Assembly: GCF_003946085.1 (NCBI RefSeq)
Contig: NZ_RHOB01000009.1
Span: 1 to 64,000 of the forward strand
Source of the DNA: Levilactobacillus angrenensis
GTDB taxonomy: Bacteria; Bacillota; Bacilli; Lactobacillales; Lactobacillaceae
Direction of reading: 5' to 3'
DNA length: 64,000 nucleotides
Shown: positions 47,536 to 60,054 of the stretch, one piece after another
Layout: the number at the start of each line of letters is the position of its first letter
How positions within the stretch are numbered: position 1 is the stretch's first letter
Position numbers and translations under genes: made by a program
Notes under the pieces: model-generated
Seen by the model: only the letters and a program-made list of their open reading frames with translations
What the model was told of the DNA's origin: nothing
The model's database searches: none

Positions 47536-49061
47536 TACTGATTGACCTCGGCAATAATAGATTTGATATCAACCTTGCCGTTGGGGGTCATCGGTAGGCT
47601 TTCCTTGTAAACGAATCGCTGTGGAATCATGTATGCCATCATGTCGCCACCTTGTAAATTCTCCTTGATCGCCTTGGTCAAGTCTAATTCATTGGTAAAT
47701 TCATGTGTTGCCGGGACGATCCAGGCAATCAACTGACTCACCTTGTGGTTACGATCGTAGCGCGGTACCGCGACGCCGACCTGAATGTGATCCTCTTGTG
47801 ACAGGTAGTGGTTCACTTCTTCCAGCTCGATGCGGTAGCCGTGTAATTTGATTTGGAAATCCGTCCGGCCCCGGTACATGATCAAGCCGTTGTCCAGCTG
47901 TACGCCTAAGTCTCCGGAGCGGTAAACGGTCTTGCCTGCCATCTTGATGAAGGCTTTAGCCGTCTTTTCCGGATTGTTCAGGTATCCTTTGGACATCGAC
48001 GGTCCACTAATCAGCAATTCGCCTTCAGTTCCCGCCGGCAGCGGATGTAACTGATCATCGACCACCGTGATGCGGGTATCGTCCTTGGTGTAGCCGATTG
48101 GCAACCGCGGGTAATCAGCCAAAATCTGTTCGGTGATTTCGACTTGGGTCACCGCCACCGTAGTTTCCGTTGGTCCGTACGTGTTGAAGATGCGGGCCTT
48201 CGGGAACCGTTGGTGCAGGTTGCTAGCCGTCGCGTGGGTCAATTCTTCGCCACAGAAGAGGAAGCGACTCAGGTTCGGGTAGTGACTCGCGTCAAAAGTC
48301 GGTTCCATCAGGCAAATATCAACGAAGGATGGCGTGGAGACCCAGACGTTCAGATTCATCGTAGGCAGCGTTTCAAACAATGCCTTGAAGTTATCCGTTA
48401 CTTGCTTCGGCAAGGCGACCAGCGTGCCGCCAGCGGCCAAGGTTGGTCCCCAATCCATCACGGACAGGTCAAACGAATATGGTGCTTGTGACAACGTACG
48501 TGGTGCCTGTGGCAACTTGAAATCATCACTCAACATCCAGTTGACGTAGCTCAAGAGGTTGGTATGGGAAATCTGCACCCCTTTTGGCTTCCCGGTCGTC
48601 CCGGACGTGAAGATGATGTAATACGTTTCATCCCCGCTGACCCCGTGCGTGACCTGGTAGTCTACGTGCTGGTCAAAAATCGTATTCAACGTTGACCCGT
48701 CAATAATCGGCGTGTCACCCAAGGTCGTTGGCAAGGCGCTCACCGCAATCGCTGCGGCGGGATGCGCGATGTCATTGATCGTTGTGATTCGTTCGACTGG
48801 TGAATGCGTGTCGATTGGAACGTAAGCGTGACCGCTCTTAACGATTCCTAAGAAGGTCGCCATCATGTCAAATGTTTGGCCGCCGTACACCATGATTGGT
48901 GCGTGAGCGGGTAATGCCATGTTATCCAAATGTGCTGCCAGCGCATCTGAACGCTGTTTGAGCTCCCCGTAAGTGTTCGTGTGGCCTAGATCATCGTAAG
49001 CTAACCGTTCCGGGTCTTGGAGCGCCCAGTGATCCATGGCCGTAATCATGTCTCTAATCAT
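47535..49061 (-). CDS. dltA: D-alanine--D-alanyl carrier protein ligase DltA
   Basis: Adenylates D-Ala and loads DltC. 508 aa, typical. ANL-superfamily motifs: YIIFTSGTTGKPKGV, FNTYGPTETT, YRSGDLG and the C-terminal catalytic Lys in TPNGKVD. The ATG at 49061 has GGGGGG upstream; the 14-residue extension is rejected. Confidence 0.97.
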   Translation of the reverse strand: MIRDMITAMDHWALQDPERLAYDDLGHTNTYGELKQRSDALAAHLDNMALPAHAPIMVYGGQTFDMMATFLGIVKSGHAYVPIDTHSPVERITTINDIAHPAAAIAVSALPTTLGDTPIIDGSTLNTIFDQHVDYQVTHGVSGDETYYIIFTSGTTGKPKGVQISHTNLLSYVNWMLSDDFKLPQAPRTLSQAPYSFDLSVMDWGPTLAAGGTLVALPKQVTDNFKALFETLPTMNLNVWVSTPSFVDICLMEPTFDASHYPNLSRFLFCGEELTHATASNLHQRFPKARIFNTYGPTETTVAVTQVEITEQILADYPRLPIGYTKDDTRITVVDDQLHPLPAGTEGELLISGPSMSKGYLNNPEKTAKAFIKMAGKTVYRSGDLGVQLDNGLIMYRGRTDFQIKLHGYRIELEEVNHYLSQEDHIQVGVAVPRYDRNHKVSQLIAWIVPATHEFTNELDLTKAIKENLQGGDMMAYMIPQRFVYKESLPMTPNGKVDIKSIIAEVNQ

Positions 49062-49120
49062 ACTCTGTCCCCCCAAAGATTGTTTTCTCCTAGCTACGCG
49101 CATGTTAGTTGACCCCTCAA

Positions 49121-49270
49121 CTAGAACTCGTTGTAAATAAATGTAGAACTATTCAAACCACTGTATCCGTATAAATAAACTAATGCCATCAAAATTACAA
49201 AGTAGAATAAGGTCCAGCCAATAAATGCGACCACTGGCTGATGCCAAATCGCCAGCCACTTTGCTCTCAT
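49121..49270 (-). CDS. dltX: DltX, small dlt-operon membrane protein
   Basis: 49-aa single-pass membrane protein encoded ahead of dltA in Firmicutes and needed for D-alanylation. The membrane segment is at about residues 11-33, and the conserved C-terminus SSTFIYNEF is intact. The ATG at 49270 has GGGGGTG 6 nt upstream. An in-frame ATG 19 codons earlier exists but has no spaced ribosome site. Confidence 0.92.
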   Translation of the reverse strand: MRAKWLAIWHQPVVAFIGWTLFYFVILMALVYLYGYSGLNSSTFIYNEF

Positions 49271-49330
49271 GAAAATCACCCCCAAAGTTTGTCGACCGAT
49301 TCGCCCCCAAAGTCGACGTCCGTACATCCC

Positions 49331-49374
49331 CTTAACTAAGTCAGCAACTTCCCCGACGAATCGACTTAGTTAAG
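49331..49374 (-). promoter_or_regulatory. Strong hairpin in the dlt leader
   Basis: CTTAACTAAGTC and GACTTAGTTAAG form a 12-bp perfect stem with a 20-nt loop in the 5' untranslated region, about 60 nt before dltX. No T run follows it. A second small hairpin, GTGGTTGGGACCAC, lies just 5' of it (about 49386-49399). Confidence 0.6.
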
Positions 49375-49413
49375 CGCGGAGTTCGTGGTCCCAACCACGC
49401 TCCTTATGTTTTG

Positions 49414-49442
49414 AGAATATCATTGCCAAAACCGGATTGCAA
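49414..49442 (-). promoter_or_regulatory. dlt operon promoter
   Basis: Minus-strand TTGCAA (49437-49442), 17-bp spacer, TATTCT (49414-49419), about 140 nt before dltX. Confidence 0.7.
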
Positions 49443-49503
49443 ACAACCTCACTCAACCTTAAGCCTTTCTTTTCTTTTTTCGCGGGCAACAGTCATTTTG
49501 GGG

Positions 49504-49541
49504 CACAAAAAAGGTTGCTGAAAACCTTCAGCAACCTTGAT
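49504..49541 (-). terminator. hrcA-grpE-dnaK-dnaJ terminator
   Basis: AAGGTTGCTGAA and TTCAGCAACCTT arms with a 4-nt loop, TTTTTT on the minus strand, about 35 nt past dnaJ. Confidence 0.92.
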
Positions 49542-49573
49542 ATATCAACTATATACACGTTTTTATCGTGCAA

Positions 49574-50722
49574 TTAATTTTCGTTGAATTTATCGCGCAT
49601 TTTGTTAAATAAGTTTCCTTTGCCACTGCCCGTGACCGTCTCGCCACTGGCCTTAGCAAAGTCACGTAAGGCATCCCGCTGCCCTTTGTTCAGGTTCTTC
49701 GGCGTCAAGACCTTGACTGTGACGTGTTCGTCACCATTGCCATTGCCGCGTAACCGGGGGGCACCTTTGCCCTTCAAACGGAAGGTGGTCCCACTCTGCG
49801 TGCCGGCAGGAATCTTTAACTTCACGTTACCGTGAACCGTCTTGACCGTCACGTCATCACCCAGGGTCGCCTGGATAAAGGACAGGTCTTGATCAAAGTA
49901 GATTTCCGTGCCATCTCGGCGGAAGTCACGACTCGGTTCCACTTGGAAGATAATGAACAGGTCACCGTAGCCACCGCCATTGCGACCGGCTTCACCTTGA
50001 CCCTGTAAGCGCATTTGTTGACCGTCATCGACCCCAGCAGGAATCGTGACTTCAACTTCATGCCGTTCTTCTTCGTGACCAGACCCGCCACAAGTTGGGC
50101 ACTTTTCCTTGATTTCTTGACCCGTACCGTGACAAACCGGGCAAGGCTGTTGGCTACGCATCCGGCCCAACGGTGTGTTGGTTTCGGTCGTCACGTAACC
50201 AGACCCGCCACATTGATGACAGGTGACCGGTGAAGTCCCCGGCTTGGCCCCGTTACCACCACAGGTGTGGCATTGGGCTTCCCGGTTGTACTTGATCTTG
50301 GTCTTCTTCCCGAAAATGGCCTCCTCAAACTTCAAGTCCATTTGGTACTGCAGGTCGCGACCCGGCCGTGGGGCGTTCGGGTTCCGTTGACCGCCACCAC
50401 CGCCAAAGAATTGGTTGAAGATGTCGTCGAAGCCACCGCCGCCACCAAAGCCGCCGAAACCGCCCTGTTGACCGCCGCCAAAACCACCGAAGCCGCCTTG
50501 GGCACCGTCTGCGGAACCATACTGGTCATAGTTGGCCCGTTTTTGTTCGTCACCCAAGACGTCATAAGCATCCTGCACGGCTTTAAATTTTTCCGCCGCG
50601 TCTGGTGCCTTGTTTAAGTCTGGGTGATACTTCTTTGATAATTTCCGATAGGCCTTTTTGATTTCTGCTTGACTGGCATCTTTTGCGACGCCTAGTACGC
50701 CATATAAGTCCGTTTCCGCCAT
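49574..50722 (-). CDS. dnaJ: Chaperone protein DnaJ
   Basis: Hsp40 co-chaperone stimulating DnaK ATPase. 382 aa. J domain with HPD in KKYHPDLNK (residues 4-68), a Gly/Phe-rich stretch (70-115), four CxxCxGxG zinc repeats ([32 protein letters not shown]), then the C-terminal substrate-binding domain. The ATG at 50722 has GGGAGG upstream; a 6-residue extension is rejected. Confidence 0.97.
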   Translation of the reverse strand: MAETDLYGVLGVAKDASQAEIKKAYRKLSKKYHPDLNKAPDAAEKFKAVQDAYDVLGDEQKRANYDQYGSADGAQGGFGGFGGGQQGGFGGFGGGGGFDDIFNQFFGGGGGQRNPNAPRPGRDLQYQMDLKFEEAIFGKKTKIKYNREAQCHTCGGNGAKPGTSPVTCHQCGGSGYVTTETNTPLGRMRSQQPCPVCHGTGQEIKEKCPTCGGSGHEEERHEVEVTIPAGVDDGQQMRLQGQGEAGRNGGGYGDLFIIFQVEPSRDFRRDGTEIYFDQDLSFIQATLGDDVTVKTVHGNVKLKIPAGTQSGTTFRLKGKGAPRLRGNGNGDEHVTVKVLTPKNLNKGQRDALRDFAKASGETVTGSGKGNLFNKMRDKFNEN

Positions 50723-50847
50723 CTTTTTCCTCCCAATCAAACCCGATAATTTTCGCTACTAGTAAGAATAGCATACTCGAAACAAAAAGCCAAAGCCCCA
50801 GGGACTCTGACTTCTTGTCTACACTCTCTTAAAGTGAAACGGGGCAA

Positions 50848-53347
<2,500 letters not shown>

Positions 53348-53367
53348 GATAAAAAACCTCCCTTTCT

Positions 53368-54405
53368 TTACTCGTCGTAGAACCGATAGTAATCTAACAG
53401 TTTCTTCGCGAGCTCTTCACGAAACGCACCGACAATTCCTAACATCCGAGAATACGGCATGCGGGTCGGGCCTAAAATGGCGATCATACCCTTGCCATGC
53501 TGGTTCACGTCGTAGGTGGCGGTGATCAAACTGAAGTTTCTCAAGGCATCGTTGGTCATTTCATTACCGATCTGTACGGAAATGTTATCCCGCGGTTGCC
53601 CCAAGACGTTGGCGATATCATCGGTCTTGTCGATCAATGAATACAACGACTTCAGTGAATCCACATCGCTATCCTGCGAGAAGTTCAACAGATTCAGCCG
53701 ACCACCAACGTAGAACCGCTCTTGAGCAGCCCGGGTCAGCACGTCGCCGAAAATGTCCAGAAAGCCTTCCGGACTCTGCAGGTAATTGGCAATTTTCATT
53801 GGAATATCCGCCTGCAGCTTTTGAACAACTTCTGGAAGCGTCAACCCGACCAGCTGATCATTGATCAGTCGCACGACGGCTTCTAATTGGTCGCCAGTTA
53901 CGGACTCACTCACGTCAAAGGTCTGGTTTTCCACGTCACCACTGTCGGTGACCAGAATTGCCATCACTTGCCGCTTACCGAGAGGCACTAACCGGAAGCC
54001 ACTGAGCCGACTATCCTTTAATTCCGGCTTCAACGTAAACGCGGTATAGCTCGTTAGGTTAGACAAAATCGTGGCTGATTGCGAAATAATTTCGTCAATC
54101 TTGTGGAAGTCGCCACCTAATGAGGATTGAATCACGTCAATATCGTTGGGCCGTAACGGATCGGGTTTTACCAAATGGTCAACGTAATACCGGTACCCTT
54201 CAACCGAAGGAATCCGCCCGGAAGAGGAGTGGGTCTTTTTAATCAAGCCCTGTTCCTCCAACGCTGCCATCTCATTACGAATTGTCGCTGAGCTTACGTG
54301 GATGGGTAACTGCTTGGCTAATGCCTTAGACCCCACCGGCACACCAGTGTTAGTGAAGTCGCGGACAACGGCTCGCAGAATCATCATTTGTCTTTCTGAA
54401 AGCAT
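53368..54405 (-). CDS. hrcA: Heat-inducible transcription repressor HrcA
   Basis: Repressor that binds CIRCE; controls this operon and usually groESL. 345 aa. N-terminal winged helix (MLSERQMMILRAVVRDFTNTG; SSATIRNEMAALEEQGLI), then GAF-like and dimerisation regions. The ATG at 54405 has AGGGGTG upstream; the 12-residue extension is rejected. First gene of the operon, with two CIRCE elements upstream. Confidence 0.97.
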   Translation of the reverse strand: MLSERQMMILRAVVRDFTNTGVPVGSKALAKQLPIHVSSATIRNEMAALEEQGLIKKTHSSSGRIPSVEGYRYYVDHLVKPDPLRPNDIDVIQSSLGGDFHKIDEIISQSATILSNLTSYTAFTLKPELKDSRLSGFRLVPLGKRQVMAILVTDSGDVENQTFDVSESVTGDQLEAVVRLINDQLVGLTLPEVVQKLQADIPMKIANYLQSPEGFLDIFGDVLTRAAQERFYVGGRLNLLNFSQDSDVDSLKSLYSLIDKTDDIANVLGQPRDNISVQIGNEMTNDALRNFSLITATYDVNQHGKGMIAILGPTRMPYSRMLGIVGAFREELAKKLLDYYRFYDE

Positions 54406-54421
54406 CACAATCACCCCTTTT

Positions 54422-54448
54422 TTAGCACTCAAACAACACAAGTGCTAA
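54422..54448. promoter_or_regulatory. CIRCE operator 1
   Basis: TTAGCACTC-N9-AAGTGCTAA, one mismatch from consensus, between the promoter and hrcA. Confidence 0.95.
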
Positions 54449-54459
54449 GTCACATATAT

Positions 54460-54488
54460 AATGTAGCAAAACCGGGTTTTGAAGTCAA
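54460..54488 (-). promoter_or_regulatory. hrcA operon promoter
   Basis: Minus-strand TTGACT (54483-54488), 17-bp spacer, TACATT (54460-54465), placed between the two CIRCE copies. Confidence 0.75.
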
Positions 54489-54505
54489 GAAATCTGGTAG
54501 AATTT

Positions 54506-54532
54506 TTAGCAATCGTTGGGTTTAAGTGCTAA
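54506..54532. promoter_or_regulatory. CIRCE operator 2
   Basis: TTAGCAATC-N9-AAGTGCTAA, two mismatches from consensus, just upstream of the -35. Confidence 0.85.
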
Positions 54533-54574
54533 TTTTTTAGAATTCCCTTAGAATACAGCGGTTTCAGCCAAAAA

Positions 54575-54878
54575 AGAGTGTGACGACAGGCGGTTAACTG
54601 GCGAGCATTAACGGCGCTAGGTGGATAATCCTGATTCTGGATTATTTACCTAGCGGTGTTAAGCGGAACCAGTTGCCTGTCGGCGCACGTTTCGGCTATG
54701 AGGCCACGTTGAGACGTGATTTTCGGCTCAACGCCCTTTTGCTCGACCTGTCCGCCCACAGCGAACCAACCCATTGTTGGCAGCCCGGGACTACGTGGCT
54801 GGCAGCGGCTGATTTTAATGTGAGAAGTTGCGTGGCGACAGCGGTTTTAGCTAGTTTTCGTCTTTCAACCTCTTTAGC
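54575..54878 (-). repeat. Intergenic repeat copy R6 (module plus shortened MITE)
   Basis: Same 80-bp module as R1 and R4 with a hairpin at 54617-54653, then the GGCGCACGTTTCGGCTATGA block, a shortened middle, and the right end TTTTCGTCTTTCAACCTC. It fills the space between the hrcA regulatory region and the ribF terminator. Confidence 0.78.
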
Positions 54879-54884
54879 TGCCAA

Positions 54885-54930
54885 GCAAAAAGGACTCAGC
54901 GCCCGCCGTAACGAGTTGGCTAAGTCCTCT
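54885..54930 (-). terminator. truB-ribF terminator
   Basis: AGGACTTAGC and GCTGAGTCCT arms followed by TTTTTGC on the minus strand, just past the ribF stop. Confidence 0.85.
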
Positions 54931-54937
54931 AAATTGT

Positions 54938-55894
54938 TTACGATTCACGCGCCGCCACCTGATGGAAATAGGCCCGGGTGTCTGCTTCATCTTGTTTTAA
55001 CTGAGCGACCAAACCGTCCGCATCAGCGAATTTTACCTCACCACGCAACCGGTGGTGCCATTCGACCTCGACTGGTTCCCCGTATAAGTTGCCCTGGAAG
55101 TCCAGGAGGTTCATTTCAACCGTGATTGGTCGGTTATCCCCAAAGGTCACGTTGCGGCCCACAGAGACCATCCCAGGGTACCAGATGGCGCCGACCTTCA
55201 GCCGAGCCGTGTAAATGCCGATGCCCGGAATCCATTCGTCTTGTGGGGCCATGACGTTGGCCGTGGGATAACCAATGGTCCGTCCGCGCGCCTCGCCGTG
55301 GACCACCAGTCCCGTCGAGCGATAAGTGTATCCCAGAAGTTGGTTCACCAGATCTACATCACCGGCCCGCATGGCCTGACGAATCCGCGTGGAGCTGACT
55401 TTTTCATCCCCACTGGCTTCTTCGGGCACCGTCACCACATCAAAGCGACCCTGCGCATATTCAGGGAGATGTGCCATATTGGCCACATCCTTTTTGCCGT
55501 ACGTGTGGTCAAACCCGGCCACAGCCGCCACCGTATGGAAAGCCACCAGGTAGTGGTCGACAAATTCCTGGGGCGTTTGAGCCGCAAACTCACCGGTGTA
55601 GTTGACCAGAAATACGCGGTCAACGCCCAGGCGGTCAAGCTGCTGGAGCTTACGTTTGATGGGACTCAAATACTTCTGGTCATCCGCCTGTAACGGCCGG
55701 TAAACCAAAGCAGGATGGTGATCGTACGTTAGGACAGCCAGCTTGACCCCTTTAGCCTGAGCCAAAGCCTTAGCCCGATTGATCACCGCTTGATGCCCGC
55801 GATGAACGCCATCGAAAAAGCCCATGGCCAAAACCACTGGCTCATCGGGAATTTGCCGTGCATCTAACGGGTGGTGTATGTGAATAACTTCCAT
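54938..55894 (-). CDS. ribF: Bifunctional riboflavin kinase / FAD synthetase
   Basis: Makes FMN, then FAD. 318 aa. The N-terminal nucleotidyltransferase domain has VLAMGFFDGVHRGHQ and SSTRIRQAMRAGD; the C-terminal kinase domain has RTIGYPTANVM and GVYTAR-like GIGIYTARL. It starts 22 nt after truB and is cotranscribed with it. Confidence 0.96.
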   Translation of the reverse strand: MEVIHIHHPLDARQIPDEPVVLAMGFFDGVHRGHQAVINRAKALAQAKGVKLAVLTYDHHPALVYRPLQADDQKYLSPIKRKLQQLDRLGVDRVFLVNYTGEFAAQTPQEFVDHYLVAFHTVAAVAGFDHTYGKKDVANMAHLPEYAQGRFDVVTVPEEASGDEKVSSTRIRQAMRAGDVDLVNQLLGYTYRSTGLVVHGEARGRTIGYPTANVMAPQDEWIPGIGIYTARLKVGAIWYPGMVSVGRNVTFGDNRPITVEMNLLDFQGNLYGEPVEVEWHHRLRGEVKFADADGLVAQLKQDEADTRAYFHQVAARES

Positions 55895-55916
55895 TGGAAA
55901 TTCCTCTTCTCAAAAC

Positions 55917-56828
55917 TTAGTTCACCGCAAACATTTTTAGCGGCTTATATTGTTGCTTTTCTTCGGACCACTGATACAGACACTTGGTCGCTCCCTGATA
56001 GGTCAACGCAACTTCGGGAGCCGTGGCACCGTCTAGCTCATCAGCGGTGAGAAAGACGCCATTTTTGGCTAGTCCCCAGACACGCTCACTCAGCGCCACG
56101 TGTGGATAGGCACTCAGCGCGTAGTCGATAGGCCGTAAAATGGGCGTCAGGTCCTCATTGGCCATGGCTTCGGCGACTTGGTCTAGCGTCACCGTCTGGT
56201 CCAACGTGAAGCCCCCGCTCTGTTGGCGAGTCAACGAGGCCATCACGGCCGGCACCCCTAATAAGCGGCCCAGATCAACGGCGAGCGTCCGCACGTAAGT
56301 CCCCTTGGAACAGGCTACTTCAAAGGCCACGGTCTGCGTCCCCTGGTCGGCGTCAAAGGTACCGGCATCAGCCAAGTTAAAGTGGTCAACCGTGATGGTG
56401 CGGGTCGGCCGTTCAACCGTTTCACCGGCGCGCGCATATTCATACAACTTACGCCCACGAACCTTGACCGCGGAGTACATCGGTGGTGTCTGTTGAATCG
56501 TTCCAGTCAATTGCGCCGTCCCTGCCGTTAATTCGGCTAGTGTAAAGGGCCGGGTCAAGGCTTGGCGTTCCACGACATCACCGTCTAAGTCCTCAGTCGT
56601 CGTGGCTAGGCCCAAGGTCACCGTGCCACGATAGACCTTGCCAGAGGCCATGAGATACGGCACCACCTTGGTCGCTGAACCAATGCAGATGGGCAAAACG
56701 CCATCGACGCTAGGATCCAGGGTCCCACTGTGACCGACCTTCTTGGTATGCAGAATGTGGCGCAATTTGGCCACGCAGTCAAAGCTAGTGAGGCCACGTT
56801 CTTTGTACAAGGGGATAATCCCGTCCAT
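55917..56828 (-). CDS. truB: tRNA pseudouridine(55) synthase
   Basis: Makes pseudouridine 55 in the T loop of tRNAs. 303 aa. The catalytic Asp is in GHSGTLDPSVDGVLPICIG; the KVRGRKLYEYAR and CSKGTYVRTLAVDLG stretches are standard. The ATG has CGGAGG upstream. Separated from rbfA by a terminator, so it probably has its own promoter. Confidence 0.97.
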   Translation of the reverse strand: MDGIIPLYKERGLTSFDCVAKLRHILHTKKVGHSGTLDPSVDGVLPICIGSATKVVPYLMASGKVYRGTVTLGLATTTEDLDGDVVERQALTRPFTLAELTAGTAQLTGTIQQTPPMYSAVKVRGRKLYEYARAGETVERPTRTITVDHFNLADAGTFDADQGTQTVAFEVACSKGTYVRTLAVDLGRLLGVPAVMASLTRQQSGGFTLDQTVTLDQVAEAMANEDLTPILRPIDYALSAYPHVALSERVWGLAKNGVFLTADELDGATAPEVALTYQGATKCLYQWSEEKQQYKPLKMFAVN

Positions 56829-56884
56829 TCCGGTTCCTCCGTTCTTACTGGTAAATCTGTTGGCTTTACGCCATTAAACTTGCT

Positions 56885-56995
56885 AGATCAGTGCTGTTGA
56901 CTGCCAGGGAAGCCACCTACTATGGGGAAACGCCCCCAGCTCAGGAATGGGCTTCCTGTTCACTGGGCCGTTTGGTAAGCCCGCCAGCAACGATT
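56885..56995 (-). repeat. Degenerate repeat remnant R8
   Basis: GGGGAAACGCCCCCAGCTC, then GGGCTTCCTGTTCAC resembles the CCTCCAGCCTGAGGAGCGGGC region of R4 (around 36240-36280). Similarity is weaker than between other copies. Apart from this and the motif at 57126, the gap 56829-57176 shows nothing. Confidence 0.45.
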
Positions 56996-57125
56996 GTCCA
57001 CTTCGCCAACTCATCTAGCTATTGACACAGAATAGGTTATAGTTTACCACAGACTAGCGGTGTGTGACCAACGTTACGCGCGAATTTGCGGCCGCAAGCG
57101 CCTGGAACCAGCCTTTCAACTTCTC

Positions 57126-57151
57126 TGCACCAATTTGCCATGGCTGAAACG
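57126..57151 (+). repeat. Short intergenic motif TGCACCAA-N8-GGCTGAAACG
   Basis: Second of three copies (others at 36838 minus and 63199 plus), about 35 nt from the rbfA terminator. Confidence 0.55.
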
Positions 57152-57176
57152 CAGCACCCCAGGCAGCCGATTTTGC

Positions 57177-57213
57177 GCAAAAAAAGGCGCTGGCCAACAC
57201 TGACCAGCACCTC
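57177..57213 (-). terminator. rimP-rbfA operon terminator
   Basis: GGTGCTGG and CCAGCGCC arms with a 10-nt loop and T7 on the minus strand, 13 nt past rbfA. Confidence 0.9.
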
Positions 57214-57225
57214 CGACCGCCTCGA

Positions 57226-57576
57226 TTACTCGCGGTGGTGTAATTCATTTAACAGTTCATCGATGTGGCTACCGTAGCGAACTGAGGAATCTTGTTCAAA
57301 CGTCAATTCTGGCGTCTTGTAGATGCTCAATCGTGAACCCAATTCGGAACGGATCAGGCCCGTGGCCTTGTCCAATCCCTGTTGGGTCTTCTCTGCGGAT
57401 GAGGCCTTATCGGATAAGATACTGTAGTAAATCGTTGCCTGTTGTAAGTCACCGGTGACTTCTACCCCGGTAACGGTCACGCCCTCGACCCGTGGATCGC
57501 GGACCCGTTTGAGGAGAATATCCGTAACTTCCCGTTGGATTTCTTGTTCCAACCGGCCAACTCGATATTGTGCCAT
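57226..57576 (-). CDS. rbfA: 30S ribosome-binding factor A
   Basis: KH-fold factor for maturation of the 16S 5' end. 116 aa. YRVGRLEQEIQREVTDILLKRVRDPR at the N-terminus and RLSIYKTPELTFEQDSSVRYG later are diagnostic. Last gene of the nusA-infB operon, 19 nt after infB. Confidence 0.97.
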   Translation of the reverse strand: MAQYRVGRLEQEIQREVTDILLKRVRDPRVEGVTVTGVEVTGDLQQATIYYSILSDKASSAEKTQQGLDKATGLIRSELGSRLSIYKTPELTFEQDSSVRYGSHIDELLNELHHRE

Positions 57577-57595
57577 GACAGTTGCCTCCGATTAT

Positions 57596-60007
57596 TTATT
57601 TAACGGGAACTTCCTTCATCACGTAGGCTTCGATGACGTCGTCTACCTTGATGTCGTTGTAGTTCTCGATAGTTAATCCTAATTCATAACCCATCTTAAC
57701 TTGCTTGACGTCGTCCTTGAAACGCTTCAAGCTACCTAATTTACCTTCGTAAATGACCACGCCGTCACGAATCAAGCGGACGTCGCTGTCAGCGGTAACG
57801 TAGCCTTCGGTAACCATCCCACCGACGATTGTCCCGACCTTAGAAGCATGGAAGATATCCTTAACTTCGATTTGGCCAATGACTTGTTCTTCGTAGGTTG
57901 GTTCCAGCATCCCCTTCATCGCCGTTTCGATTTCATCGATGGCGTTGTAGATGACGTTGTGCAAACGAATGTCAACCTTGTCACTGTCGGCTTGGGCCCG
58001 CGCTTGTGGCGTTGGCCGAACATTGAAGCCAATGATGATGGCATCTGAAGCTTCCGCTAAGGTAACATCACTTTCGTTAATGGCCCCTACGGCAGAGTGA
58101 ATGATGTTGACCCGGACACCGGAAACATCAATCTTCTTCAGACTCCCAGCTAAGGCTTCGACGGAACCTTGAACGTCAGCCTTGATGATGACGTCAACTT
58201 CCTTCATTTCGCCTTCCTTAAGGGAATCAAATAAGTTGTCCAACGTGACGTGACTCGTGTTGCGGCGTTCCTTGACCAAGGCTTCCTTGGCCCGTTCTTC
58301 ACCGGCAGCCCGCGCCGTCTTTTCATCGTCGAAGACCACGAACCGGTCCCCGGCTTCTGGCACGTCGTTCAACCCTGTAATTTCAACAGGAGTTGATGGG
58401 ACGGCATCCTTGATGCGACGGCCCCGTTCGTTGACCATCGTCCGCACCCGACCAAAGGTATTGCCGACAACGATCGGGTCACCAACGTGTAAGGTCCCTT
58501 GTTGAACCAACAGTGTGGCAACAGACCCTTTACCTTGATCCAAACGAGCTTCGATAACACTCCCGGCACCGTTTTGTTCAGGGTTAGCCTTCAATTCCAG
58601 CACTTCGGCCTGCAACAAGATCATGTCGAGTAATTCATCGATGTTCTTGCCAAACTTCGCAGAGATTTCTACGAAGATGGTGTCGCCACCCCAGTCTTCT
58701 GGAATCAATTCGTATTCCGTCAATTGTTCCATCACGTGGTTCGGGTTAGCACCCGGCTTATCGATCTTGTTGACCGCCACGATGATTGGCGTTCCCGCTG
58801 CCTTAGCATGGTGAATGGCTTCGATGGTTTGGGGCATGACACCGTCATCCGCAGCAACCACCAGCACCGTAATGTCGGTGATTTCCGCACCACGGGCCCG
58901 CATTTCGGTAAAGGCCGCGTGTCCTGGGGTATCCAAGAAAGTAATCAGCTTGTCATTGTAGTGGACTTGGTAAGCCCCAATGGCCTGCGTGATCCCCCCG
59001 GCTTCACCCTCGGTAATGTGAGAGTGCCGCAAGTGGTCCAGCAACGTGGTCTTCCCGTGGTCAACGTGACCCATGATCGTGACAACTGGTGCTCGAGATA
59101 CTTGATGATCCTTGTTGGCCATTTCAGCGTCAAAGGCCTTGTCGATATCAGAAACGTCGACTTCGACTTTTTCCTTGGCTTGAATGCCGTAGTCGTCAGC
59201 CAAGATTTCAATCGTATCCTTGTCCAGGGATTGGTTTTGGTTGACCATGACGCCTAACATGAAGAGCTTCTTCACGATTTCAGCTGAAGAACGGTGTAAG
59301 ATTTTCGCCAAGTCTTGAGCGTTCATCCCGTCACTGTAGACTAAGACTTCTGGTAACGCCTTGTTCTTCCGTTCTGGTGCGCCCTTGTGTTGGTTCGTGT
59401 CTTTGATCCGTTGGTTCTTCTTGTAACGATTATTGTTGTTATTACGGCGGCGGTTATTGCGGTTGTTCCGGTTATTCCGGCCCCCACGACTGTTGCCATT
59501 GTTACTACCACGCCGGCCGTTACTATTATTTGTATTATTATTCAAGCTTCCACCAAATCTGCCGGTGCCGGAATTGTGTTGCTGACTTCCAGCCTGGCTG
59601 TTATTTTTATTATTGTTACGGTGATTCTGATTACTGCCCCCATTACCATTGTTATGGTTCCGGTTACCGTTGGCAGTTTGCTGACCACGGTGGCTATCGT
59701 TACCAACATGGTTCTGCTGGTTGCCCCGATTGGCAGTGGTCTGTGACTGACTTGCCGAACGCTTATGCGTTGTGGCATGTCCCGTCTGGTTACCGGTTTG
59801 GGCCGGCCGAGCCGCTTGCACCTTTTCAGGTTGCGACTGGGTCTTCCCGTGGGACTGAAAAGCAGCCCGTAACTGACGTTCTTCGTTCTCGCCGAGCGTT
59901 GACATGTGGTTTTTCACCGGAAAGCCCTTAGTTGCGGCCTTATCGATGATCTGTTTACTGGAGACGTTAAGTTCTTTGGCGAGTTCATAAATTCGCTTTT
60001 TCCCCAT
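57596..60007 (-). CDS. infB: Translation initiation factor IF-2
   Basis: GTPase placing initiator tRNA on the 30S subunit. 803 aa. N-terminal IF2N helix bundle ([18 protein letters not shown]), a long Asn/Gln/Gly/Arg low-complexity linker (about residues 60-210), a second IF2N copy, then the G domain with [17 protein letters not shown] and NKID near residues 310-430, and domains II to IV. The ATG at 60007 has AAGGAG upstream; a 6-residue extension is rejected. Confidence 0.97.
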   Translation of the reverse strand: MGKKRIYELAKELNVSSKQIIDKAATKGFPVKNHMSTLGENEERQLRAAFQSHGKTQSQPEKVQAARPAQTGNQTGHATTHKRSASQSQTTANRGNQQNHVGNDSHRGQQTANGNRNHNNGNGGSNQNHRNNNKNNSQAGSQQHNSGTGRFGGSLNNNTNNSNGRRGSNNGNSRGGRNNRNNRNNRRRNNNNNRYKKNQRIKDTNQHKGAPERKNKALPEVLVYSDGMNAQDLAKILHRSSAEIVKKLFMLGVMVNQNQSLDKDTIEILADDYGIQAKEKVEVDVSDIDKAFDAEMANKDHQVSRAPVVTIMGHVDHGKTTLLDHLRHSHITEGEAGGITQAIGAYQVHYNDKLITFLDTPGHAAFTEMRARGAEITDITVLVVAADDGVMPQTIEAIHHAKAAGTPIIVAVNKIDKPGANPNHVMEQLTEYELIPEDWGGDTIFVEISAKFGKNIDELLDMILLQAEVLELKANPEQNGAGSVIEARLDQGKGSVATLLVQQGTLHVGDPIVVGNTFGRVRTMVNERGRRIKDAVPSTPVEITGLNDVPEAGDRFVVFDDEKTARAAGEERAKEALVKERRNTSHVTLDNLFDSLKEGEMKEVDVIIKADVQGSVEALAGSLKKIDVSGVRVNIIHSAVGAINESDVTLAEASDAIIIGFNVRPTPQARAQADSDKVDIRLHNVIYNAIDEIETAMKGMLEPTYEEQVIGQIEVKDIFHASKVGTIVGGMVTEGYVTADSDVRLIRDGVVIYEGKLGSLKRFKDDVKQVKMGYELGLTIENYNDIKVDDVIEAYVMKEVPVK

Positions 60008-60054
60008 ATCTTCACACTCCTTCATATTCTACCGATCACGAGAACGTCAGGCGG

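Noticed and set aside
50740-50847. Possible hairpin between dnaK and dnaJ
   Set aside because: Arms AGTCCC/GGGCT pair only with a bulge and the T run is short; too weak to call an internal terminator.
59400-59760. Repetitive stretch that could look like a tandem repeat or CRISPR-like block
   Set aside because: It encodes the Asn/Gly/Arg-rich linker of IF-2; there are no regular repeat-spacer units.
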